This document shows, in pieces, positions 1 to 6,243 of a DNA stretch of 13,231 nt. The translations under genes were made by a program, and so were the position numbers. Source of the stretch: an uncultured Selenomonadales bacterium (GTDB taxonomy: Bacteria > Bacillota > Negativicutes > Selenomonadales > Selenomonadaceae); the NCBI GenBank assembly GCA_947165405.1, contig CAMVAG010000038.1:1-13231 (forward strand), given 5' to 3'. A model generated the notes under the pieces. The model was given only the letters and a program-made list of their open reading frames with translations, ran no database searches and had not been told where the DNA came from. The first letter of the stretch is position 1. Each line of letters starts with the position of its first letter.

Positions 1-12
1 GGGAGGAATTTC

Positions 13-1653
13 ATGGCGCACGATTATGAAGAGGAATTGCGTAAAAAAGTTTCTCGTGAAATAAATTTAATCAAGCCGGCGGGCGGGCGATTGCGTTTTG
101 CTTTGGCGTATCCGAATTTCTATCGCGTCGGCATGTCTAATCTCGGAATTCATATCATCTACGAACTTTTGAACTCGCGGCTCGGAATTGCCTGCGAGCG
201 ATTTTTTTTGTCCGATTCAAATAAAATCCTAAGCCTCGAAACGCAAACGCCGCTCAATAAATTTCAAGTCGTCGGTTTCGCGGTGAGCTTTGAGCCGGAT
301 TATTTCAACGTCGTGAAAATTTTGCGGCTCGGAAAAATAAATCCTCGCTCAAGCGAACGCACCGACTTTGACCCGATAATCATTGCCGGAGGTCCTTGCG
401 CGACGTTCAATCCCGTTCCGCTTGCCGAAATTTTTGATGCGTTTGTCATCGGCGAGGGCGAAGTCATTTTGCCGAAGCTCCTCGACGAAATTATTTCCAC
501 CGAAAATCTTCCGCGCCTCGAACGTCTGGAAAAACTTTCGCAAGTTGCGGGCGTTTACGTTCCTGCCTTTCCGAAAAAAGTTTCGCGGCTATGGCTCAAA
601 GATTTGGACGATTATCCCGCGCATTCGACGATTCTGACTGACGACGCCGAATTTAACATGTATTTGATTGAGACGGCGCGAGGTTGCGGGCGGCATTGTC
701 GATTTTGCATGGCGGGCTATTGTTTTCGCAAGCCGCGCAATCGTTCGCTTGACGTGTTGAAAAATGAAATTCACGCCGCAAAAAAATTCGGAAAGAAAAT
801 CGGACTCGTTGGCGCAGCGATTTCCGATTATCCTCAAATCAACGAGCTGTGTGAATTTATTTTGAGCGAACGTCTTCAAATGTCGGTGTCGTCGTTTCGT
901 GCGGATTCGGTGACGAGCGAGCTGGTAAAATCTTTGGCGGCAAGCGGCTTAAAAACTTTGACAATCGCGCCCGAAGTCGGTTCCGAAAAAATGCGGCGTG
1001 TCGTCAACAAGGGAATCACGGAGGAAAATATTTTCACGGCGATTGAACTCGGCTTGAAGGCGGGCATAAAAAATTTTCGGCTGTATTTCATGGTCGGCTT
1101 GCCGTTCGAGGAATTGTCGGACGTGGAAGAAATTGCGCGGCTGTCATTGCGGATAAAAAAATTTTGCGGCGGGCGATTGACCTTGAGCGTAAATCCTTTC
1201 GTGCCCAAACCTTTCACGCCTTTTCAATGGTCGTCGTTCGCGGAAAAAAAATATTTGGACGCGGCTTTTAAAATTTTGCGCAGTCAATTAAAATCAACGG
1301 GCGGCGTGGAAATAATTTCGGAGTCGATTCGTTCGGCGGAGGTGCAGGCGATACTTTCACGCGGCGACAGAAAAATTTCGGAAATAATTTTGCAATCTGA
1401 AACGGCGCAAGACTTCAGAAAAAATTTCAAAGCGGCGGGACTTGACGAGGAATTTTATCTGCGCGAACGACCTTTGGAAGAAAATTTGCCGTGGGACTTT
1501 TTGAATCAGGGCTTCGACAAAAAATATTTAATCGACGAATTCAATCGTGCAAAAGATTTAAAATCGACGCCGCGTTGTGTTGACGGTTGCACTCGTTGCG
1601 GAGTTTGTTCAATTGGGAATGGGGAATTGGGAATTGGGAATGAAAAATCCTGA
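13..1653 (+). CDS. B12-binding-domain radical SAM protein, TIGR03960-like
   Basis: This is a cytoplasmic radical SAM enzyme of the kind that carries a cobalamin-binding-like domain before the SAM barrel. The ATG follows GGAGG at 2-6. The N-terminal Rossmann-like part shows SNLG near residue 42, GGP at 126-128 and GEGE at 147-150, as in B12-binding radical SAM proteins. The [4Fe-4S] cluster motif is C225-x3-C229-x2-C232. A second cysteine cluster, C522, C526, C529 and C532, ends the conserved part and could bind an auxiliary cluster. The family's substrate is not known to me. In many Firmicutes the relative of this gene precedes or is fused to a DUF2344 (TIGR03936) protein and lies near ribosomal protein genes, but here trkA follows instead. 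The last 14 residues (SIGNGELGIGNEKS) are encoded by a 7-bp repeat array and look like an added tail. The family call is from memory of motifs, not a search. Confidence 0.87.
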   Translation: MAHDYEEELRKKVSREINLIKPAGGRLRFALAYPNFYRVGMSNLGIHIIYELLNSRLGIACERFFLSDSNKILSLETQTPLNKFQVVGFAVSFEPDYFNVVKILRLGKINPRSSERTDFDPIIIAGGPCATFNPVPLAEIFDAFVIGEGEVILPKLLDEIISTENLPRLERLEKLSQVAGVYVPAFPKKVSRLWLKDLDDYPAHSTILTDDAEFNMYLIETARGCGRHCRFCMAGYCFRKPRNRSLDVLKNEIHAAKKFGKKIGLVGAAISDYPQINELCEFILSERLQMSVSSFRADSVTSELVKSLAASGLKTLTIAPEVGSEKMRRVVNKGITEENIFTAIELGLKAGIKNFRLYFMVGLPFEELSDVEEIARLSLRIKKFCGGRLTLSVNPFVPKPFTPFQWSSFAEKKYLDAAFKILRSQLKSTGGVEIISESIRSAEVQAILSRGDRKISEIILQSETAQDFRKNFKAAGLDEEFYLRERPLEENLPWDFLNQGFDKKYLIDEFNRAKDLKSTPRCVDGCTRCGVCSIGNGELGIGNEKS

Positions 1654-1700
1654 AAGCTTTTAATAATTGGGAATTGGGAATGAGGAATTTGGAATGAGAG
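1612..1700 (+). repeat. Heptanucleotide repeat array across a gene junction
   Basis: Seven-base units of the form ATTGGGA, with variants such as ATGGGGA and ATGAGGA, run head to tail at 1612-1639 (four units, then ATGAAAA) and again at 1666-1700 (ATTGGGA, ATTGGGA, ATGAGGA, ATTTGGA, ATGAGAG). The two blocks are separated by about 20 bp that include the palindrome AAAGCTTT (1653-1660). The first block codes for the C-terminal tail of the radical SAM protein. The second block supplies the GAGGA ribosome binding site and, in register, the ATG of trkA. The units resemble the 7-bp short tandem repeats known from cyanobacteria (CCCCAAT-like on the other strand), but nothing here shows common origin. 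Confidence 0.8.
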
Positions 1701-3034
1701 TTGTGGTTGTCGGCGCGGGCAAGCTCGGCTACACGATAGCGGAACTTTTGAGCAGCGAACAGATTGCGGTTACGGTTATCGACCGCGAGGAAAGTCAGCT
1801 TACCGCCGTGAAAAATAATTTGGATGTTTTAACGATAACCGCCAACGGCGCAAGCCCGATAACGATGGACGACCCCGACGTAAACGGCGCGGATGTCTTT
1901 ATCGCGGTCACGGGCACCGACGAAGTTAACATGGTTGCCTGCATTCTTGCCAAGAAGCACGGAATCAAACACACAATCGCCCGCATTCGCGACATGCAAT
2001 TTATCAGCGAGGCAAAGGATTATCTCAAAAAAAATTTCGACATAGATTTGATGCTCAATCCCGAAGTGATTGCCGCGCACGAAATTTATCGAATCCTCAT
2101 GACGCCGGCAGCTTTGGACGTTGACGAATTTGCAGGCGGAAAAGTTCGTCTCTTCGAAGTCAAAATTCACAAAGACAGCAAGTATATCGACATTCCGTTT
2201 AAAAAGTTGCGCTTGCCCGAAGGAGTCTTGGCGGGTTTAATCTTTCGCGACCACAGGATGATAATTCCTCACGGCGACGATTCGCTTCAAGTTCATGATA
2301 ACGCTTACTTTATCGGCTTCCCCGACGCGATAGAAAAGTTCAGCTCAAATTTCGTTCAACAGGATTCGCGGAAATTGGAACGGGTTATGATAATCGGCGC
2401 GGGCAGAATCGGGCGAACTTTGGCGGTCATGTTGGGTAATGCCGGCGTCAATGTCAAAGTTATCGAAAAGGACAGAGACCGTTGCGAGGACATGGCGCAA
2501 CTTTTGACGGGCGACAGCATTGCGATTTACGGCGACGGCACGAACGTCGACTTGCTTGCTCAAGAAGGCATTGCTTCGGCGGACGTGATCGTTTGCCTCA
2601 CCGAAGACGACAAATTGAATTTGATGATGGCACTCTTGGCGAAACATCTCGGCGCGAAAAAAACTGTCGTCAGAGTTTATCGGACGGAATATGCGGACTT
2701 GATAGAAAAAGTCGGCGTCGACGTTGTAATTTCTGCGAGGCTTCTTTCGGCGTCGGAAGTCTTGGCATTCGTGAGGCGCGGCGGCGTTGTCAGCGTGTCG
2801 ATATTGGAAGGAGCGCGTGCGGAGGCAGTTGAAGTTATCGTTCAGAAAGGCGCGAAGGTTGCGGAAAAAAAATTAATGGATGTGCGGCTTCCGAAGTCGT
2901 GTTTGGTTTGCGCATACGTCAGAAAAAACAAAGCGGCTATCCCCAACGGCAACACAATCCTCTTGCCCGGCGACAGGACGATTTTATTTTGCTTGCGCGG
3001 CGCGGCTCAAGAGGTCATGACGTGGTTCAATTAA
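1694..3034 (+). CDS. trkA: Trk potassium uptake protein TrkA
   Basis: TrkA is the peripheral cytoplasmic regulatory subunit of Trk K+ uptake. It binds NAD(H) and gates a TrkH/TrkG membrane channel, which is not in this window. The 446-residue protein has the usual duplicated layout of RCK_N, RCK_C, RCK_N, RCK_C. The first Rossmann motif is GAGKLG at residues 7-12, with an acidic end to the second strand (VIDREE). The second is GAGRIG at 235-240 with VIEKDRD. Length matches the two-RCK family. The ATG at 1694 is preferred over the upstream in-frame TTG at 1667, because GAGGA at 1682-1686 is correctly spaced and the residues before M1 (GIGNEEFG) come from the repeat array. The gap to the radical SAM gene is 40 bp, so the two may be co-transcribed. 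Changes in repeat number could alter trkA translation, which is inference. Confidence 0.95.
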   Translation: MRVVVVGAGKLGYTIAELLSSEQIAVTVIDREESQLTAVKNNLDVLTITANGASPITMDDPDVNGADVFIAVTGTDEVNMVACILAKKHGIKHTIARIRDMQFISEAKDYLKKNFDIDLMLNPEVIAAHEIYRILMTPAALDVDEFAGGKVRLFEVKIHKDSKYIDIPFKKLRLPEGVLAGLIFRDHRMIIPHGDDSLQVHDNAYFIGFPDAIEKFSSNFVQQDSRKLERVMIIGAGRIGRTLAVMLGNAGVNVKVIEKDRDRCEDMAQLLTGDSIAIYGDGTNVDLLAQEGIASADVIVCLTEDDKLNLMMALLAKHLGAKKTVVRVYRTEYADLIEKVGVDVVISARLLSASEVLAFVRRGGVVSVSILEGARAEAVEVIVQKGAKVAEKKLMDVRLPKSCLVCAYVRKNKAAIPNGNTILLPGDRTILFCLRGAAQEVMTWFN

Positions 3035-3066
3035 AAAGCATGTAAATCACATTTTCGAGGGATTAA

Positions 3067-3126
3067 ATGTCCGATGATTCTGACGTTGACCATGTGAAAA
3101 TCCTTGCAAAACACATGTTCCGTTGA
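3067..3126 (+). other. Possible 19-residue small ORF or gene-start remnant
   Basis: An ATG at 3067 preceded by GAGGG (3057-3061, 5-bp spacing) opens a 19-codon frame reading MSDDSDVDHVKILAKHMFR and then TGA. The frame ends where the -10 box of the promoter at 3104-3132 begins. It could be a small protein, the remnant of a gene that once followed trkA, or chance. I recognise no family. The initiation region lies partly in a weak ACATTT/AAATGT inverted repeat (3049-3054 and 3065-3070). Confidence 0.15.
3091..3117. promoter_or_regulatory. Inverted repeat straddling the -35 box
   Basis: CATGTG at 3091-3096 and its complement CACATG at 3112-3117 flank the -35 hexamer TTGCAA (3104-3109). Their centres are 21 bp apart, about two helical turns. 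This is what a dimeric repressor or activator site at a promoter can look like, but the arms are only 6 bp and a chance match is possible. There is no T tract after the second arm, so it is not a Rho-independent terminator. Confidence 0.25.
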
Positions 3127-3132
3127 TATAAT
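3104..3132 (+). promoter_or_regulatory. Sigma70-type promoter for the htrA-like/tubulin-like operon
   Basis: The -35 hexamer TTGCAA (3104-3109) is separated by exactly 17 bp from a perfect -10 TATAAT (3127-3132), which is preceded by TG one base upstream (TGATATAAT, an extended -10). Transcription would start near 3139 and leave an untranslated leader of about 120 bases before the ATG at 3262. The leader contains a weak AT-rich hairpin with one bulge at 3160-3179. No other promoter of this quality was noticed downstream in the operon. Confidence 0.7.
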
Positions 3133-3261
3133 TATTCGCAAATATTAACGAAGTAAAATGAAATGAATAATTCAATTTCCGATTTATATTGAAGCATATC
3201 GCGGCGAGTAACGAAGGCATATCATCAATCTTACACATTTAAAATAAGGAGGATTATTTCA

Positions 3262-4317
3262 ATGAAGAAGTCACCTTTCACTTTCCCGATCGGTCGTGGA
3301 AAGGCTGCGCTGTTGTCGGCGGTGCTGTCGATTCCGCTGGTCTTTTCGGGTTGCGGTATCATAGGCGGCGGAGGCGGCGGTGAAAACGGCGGCGGCGAAA
3401 AACCCCCTGTAATCGAAGAGCCGCAAAAACCGAACATAGAACAGATTGTTGAAAAAGTCGGCCCCAGTGTAGTCAACATTGTAGCCGATGGCTCAACCGT
3501 CATTAAAAGAGGTTCGGGAGTTCTTTTCAGCGAAGAAGGCTACATCCTCACGAATGACCATGTTGTAAGAGAATCCAATTCGTTGGAAGTTCATTTATCG
3601 GACAAGCGCACGCTCAAAGCCAAAAGAATTGGCACAGATTCCAGAATGGATTTGGCGGTTATCAAGGTTGAAGAAACTAATCTGAAACCGGCAGAATTGG
3701 GCGATTCCGGCAAGATGAAAATAGGTACGGATGTCATTGCAATCGGCAATGCAAAAGGCGTTGAAAACAGCGCGACCAAAGGAATTATAAGCAATCTGGA
3801 TATTGATGTGGATGACGGAACAAATATTACAAGATGCCTTCAAACGGACGCCCCTGTTAATCCCGGCAATTCGGGCGGCGCGCTGGTAAACATGCAAGGC
3901 GAAGTAATCGGCATTAATACGATGTCCCGAACGGATGCAGAGAGCATGCACTATGCCATACCAATCAACGATGCACACAAAATCGCACGGCAATTAATAG
4001 ATAAAGGTTACATATCCTACCCGTATCTCGGCGTAAATGCCGTAAATGAAAAAAACCAAAACGGAACAATCGTAATTCGAGTTCTTGGTGTTATGCCCGA
4101 TTCTCCTGCCGCGAAAAAAGGCTTTCATGAAAACGACATAATAAAACAGATAAACGGAGTGGAAGTGCGAACCGTCTCAAAACTGCGTGAGCAACTCAAT
4201 CTAAGCGGCATAGGGAGCATGGTGTCGGTATACATAAGGCGCGGCAATCAAGAAGGCACGATACAGGTACAACTTGAAGAACTGCCCAAGGGATATTATA
4301 CGATTGATTGGAGCTGA
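3262..4317 (+). CDS. HtrA/DegP-like trypsin-fold serine protease, lipoprotein with one PDZ domain
   Basis: This is a 351-residue HtrA-family protease that acts outside the cytoplasmic membrane. The ATG follows AAGGAGG (3246-3252) by 9 bp. Residues 1-30 form a lipoprotein signal peptide ending in FSG before Cys31, the predicted lipidated residue. A flexible Gly-rich linker (GIIGGGGGGENGGG) and a Pro-rich stretch follow. The protease domain spans about 60-245 and has the full triad: His100 (TNDHVV), Asp130 (RMDLAVIK) and Ser204 (PGNSGGAL). One PDZ domain covers about 252-340, with a YLGV-type start and the GxxxxDIIxxINGxxV pattern. HtrA proteins degrade or refold damaged envelope proteins, and some process a specific target. 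As first gene after the only strong promoter, 41 bp before a vWA lipoprotein, it probably belongs to the operon's system rather than being the general stress protease. That role is inferred. Lipid anchoring replaces the usual membrane helix or free periplasmic form. Confidence 0.92.
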   Translation: MKKSPFTFPIGRGKAALLSAVLSIPLVFSGCGIIGGGGGGENGGGEKPPVIEEPQKPNIEQIVEKVGPSVVNIVADGSTVIKRGSGVLFSEEGYILTNDHVVRESNSLEVHLSDKRTLKAKRIGTDSRMDLAVIKVEETNLKPAELGDSGKMKIGTDVIAIGNAKGVENSATKGIISNLDIDVDDGTNITRCLQTDAPVNPGNSGGALVNMQGEVIGINTMSRTDAESMHYAIPINDAHKIARQLIDKGYISYPYLGVNAVNEKNQNGTIVIRVLGVMPDSPAAKKGFHENDIIKQINGVEVRTVSKLREQLNLSGIGSMVSVYIRRGNQEGTIQVQLEELPKGYYTIDWS

Positions 4318-4358
4318 CGGACAAGCACGGTGGATTGCAAGGAAAGAAGGATTATGTG

Positions 4359-5678
4359 ATGAAAAATTTGCAAGCCACGGCTATGTCTTTAGTGTTGCTC
4401 TTAGCCGTGTTTTTAAGCGGATGTATTCCGTCGCCCGAACCGCCGCCGTTACCTATGCCGCCCTCTTCTCAAGTGCTGCCCGAGCCGTTACCTGAACGGA
4501 TGACTATAGATGTCTATTGGGACGCAACCGTTTCCATGCAAGGCTTCACAAAATTGGCGGCAGGCAATGTCTACCGTACACTGCCGGATACGCTGGGCGA
4601 CTTGGGCGGCTCAATGGGCGAGGTGCGCTTCTTCCGTTTCGGCGAGCAGGTAACTCCTGTGGAAGGACGCGAGTATCGCCGCTTCAGCAACCCGGACTGC
4701 TATACCGAACTTATTACTTCTTTCGGGAGCGTACTTAATATGGCTGACCCGGAACATCTTTCCATAGTGGTTACGGATCTCTTCGAGAGCGATGCGGACT
4801 GGAGCAATGTCACGCAAAAACTCCGAGAAAAGTATTTTGCAAATCACATGGCGGTTGGAATCATAGGTATCAAAAATTCTTTCAACGGCGAAATTTTCGA
4901 TGTAGGACTCAATGCGGCGAAGTTCAGCTACAACAGCGGAGATGATCCTGCGCGTTTCCGCCCTTTCTATTTGTTCCTTATGGGTTCGGAACCGCAAGTC
5001 AGGGCTTTCTTGGAACAATGGGAAGAAAGACAGATACCGGCCGGCGAGATACAATACGTCGTGTTTTCGGAATACTTTACTTCCAAAATTATGACTTTTC
5101 GCCTTGCCGATGCTGATGCAAAGGGTAAAAATAATCTGTTCGAAGACAGACGACTGCCAAAGGCGGATGATCGCCTGCAAGAGGTAAGTATTGCAAATCG
5201 CGATAAAAACGTAGAAATCACGATTCCCGGCAACTTACAACAGTATCCTCATGCCTGTACCTTGATTAAGGATAAACTTGAGAAACACGTCAGAATTTTT
5301 GCTTGGAGCGAAGGTGACGAAAATCAGCAGGGTAATTGGCAACAACAAGAGGGTCAAAATGCCGACGTTACCTTTGATTTCGTTAATGATGAAGCGGGCA
5401 ATAATTGTACGCTGAAATTGGTTTTCCTGCCGAACAGTACCCTGCCGCCGGGACGTATTGGTTTGGTGCAAGTGCAGATTGCGCCCTCGCGGCAGAGTGT
5501 GGATTTGCCAATCTGGATATCGGACTGGGATATGGGCAATATCGACATTTCGCCGGAGCTTTTCGACGGAGCCAAGACAGTCAACTTGAAGCACATTGCC
5601 GACTCGCTGAAAGACTCTCTTATGGCTGCCGTACAGCCCACGATTGCAGAATTGGATCTTTTGATAGACGGACGTTGA
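4359..5678 (+). CDS. Lipoprotein with a von Willebrand A-like domain
   Basis: This 439-residue protein is probably a lipid-anchored envelope protein. The ATG at 4359 is chosen because AAGAAGG (4344-4350) precedes it at 8 bp and a clear signal peptide starts there. An in-frame TTG at 4308 would add 17 polar residues before the signal. The lipobox is LSG-Cys22, followed by a Pro-rich linker. The region from about residue 48 to 235 resembles a vWA fold: strand plus D55-A-T-V-S59 gives a DxTxS form of the metal-site (MIDAS) motif (usually DxSxS), T116 in YTEL is a candidate middle residue, and D140 in VVTDLFE is the third element. A Gln-rich stretch and a beta-rich C-terminal domain follow (about 285-439). 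vWA domains bind protein partners through a divalent metal ion. It sits between the HtrA-like protease and a membrane protein gene (31-bp gap). The partner is unknown, and the vWA call rests on motifs. Confidence 0.75.
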   Translation: MKNLQATAMSLVLLLAVFLSGCIPSPEPPPLPMPPSSQVLPEPLPERMTIDVYWDATVSMQGFTKLAAGNVYRTLPDTLGDLGGSMGEVRFFRFGEQVTPVEGREYRRFSNPDCYTELITSFGSVLNMADPEHLSIVVTDLFESDADWSNVTQKLREKYFANHMAVGIIGIKNSFNGEIFDVGLNAAKFSYNSGDDPARFRPFYLFLMGSEPQVRAFLEQWEERQIPAGEIQYVVFSEYFTSKIMTFRLADADAKGKNNLFEDRRLPKADDRLQEVSIANRDKNVEITIPGNLQQYPHACTLIKDKLEKHVRIFAWSEGDENQQGNWQQQEGQNADVTFDFVNDEAGNNCTLKLVFLPNSTLPPGRIGLVQVQIAPSRQSVDLPIWISDWDMGNIDISPELFDGAKTVNLKHIADSLKDSLMAAVQPTIAELDLLIDGR

Positions 5679-5709
5679 CAAAAAATTTTTGAGAAAGGAA
5701 GTAATGCTA

Positions 5710-6225
5710 ATGGATTCAAAAACAGAAACCTTTGTGCATCTGGGCATGGCAATCGTGATTATGCTCGTGATTTCGGTGGCAGCTTACTTCGCGGGTTGCA
5801 AAATGGCAGAAATGTTTATTCTTACCGACGCCCAAGCCTTGGGAATTAAAATCCCGGCGCGTCCCGATTGGGAAGTGCAGTATCGTTATCTTGTGCTGAA
5901 TATGGGAATAATTGCCGGAATAATTCTGATTATTTGGACAATCCTTACGCATTGTGTGCTCCGTACCTCCGATTCCGCCGGTATAAGCAAACGTTGGATC
6001 TGGGCATTGCTTGGGATTATACTCGCTGTGATTTGCGTGTTCTTTCCCGGTATTTATGTGGAAGCCAATCATTTGTCCGGTCTGCTGGTAATCGATAACA
6101 GCATTCCCTTGCTTTTCTTGGTTTGCTACTGTTTGGCGGGTTACTGGGGCGGCAGCATTTTTGTGACTTCCGAAACCTATAAATACACGCCGCTGTTTGC
6201 CGGTTTCTTTCACACAGGGGATTGA
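5710..6225 (+). CDS. Four-helix integral membrane protein, unknown function
   Basis: I do not recognise the family. The 171-residue protein has four hydrophobic segments at about 10-30, 61-83, 96-116 and 131-152. The basic loop between helices 2 and 3 (R85, K94, R95) suggests that both termini and that loop are cytoplasmic, leaving a 30-residue loop (31-60) and a short loop (about 117-130) outside. Start choice: ATG at 5710 lies 8 bp after AAGGAAG (5695-5701). ATG at 5704 is too close to that site, and the frame opens with a TTG at 5689. It lies 31 bp after the vWA lipoprotein gene and 18 bp before the tubulin-like gene, so it is firmly in the operon. It may be the membrane anchor or channel part of the system, which is inference from position only. 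Confidence 0.8.
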   Translation: MDSKTETFVHLGMAIVIMLVISVAAYFAGCKMAEMFILTDAQALGIKIPARPDWEVQYRYLVLNMGIIAGIILIIWTILTHCVLRTSDSAGISKRWIWALLGIILAVICVFFPGIYVEANHLSGLLVIDNSIPLLFLVCYCLAGYWGGSIFVTSETYKYTPLFAGFFHTGD

Positions 6226-6243
6226 GAGCAGGGGGTTGATAAA

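Noticed and set aside
3049..3070. ACATTT/AAATGT inverted repeat as a trkA terminator
   Set aside because: The stem is only 6 bp and AT-rich, has a 10-base loop and is not followed by a T tract.
4308..4358. Upstream TTG start for the vWA lipoprotein
   Set aside because: It would put 17 polar residues before a normal lipoprotein signal peptide, and the ribosome site AAGAAGG lies after it, correctly spaced for the ATG at 4359.
4611..5180. 189-codon open frame on the minus strand
   Set aside because: It is antisense to the vWA lipoprotein gene and has no recognisable domain or ribosome site.
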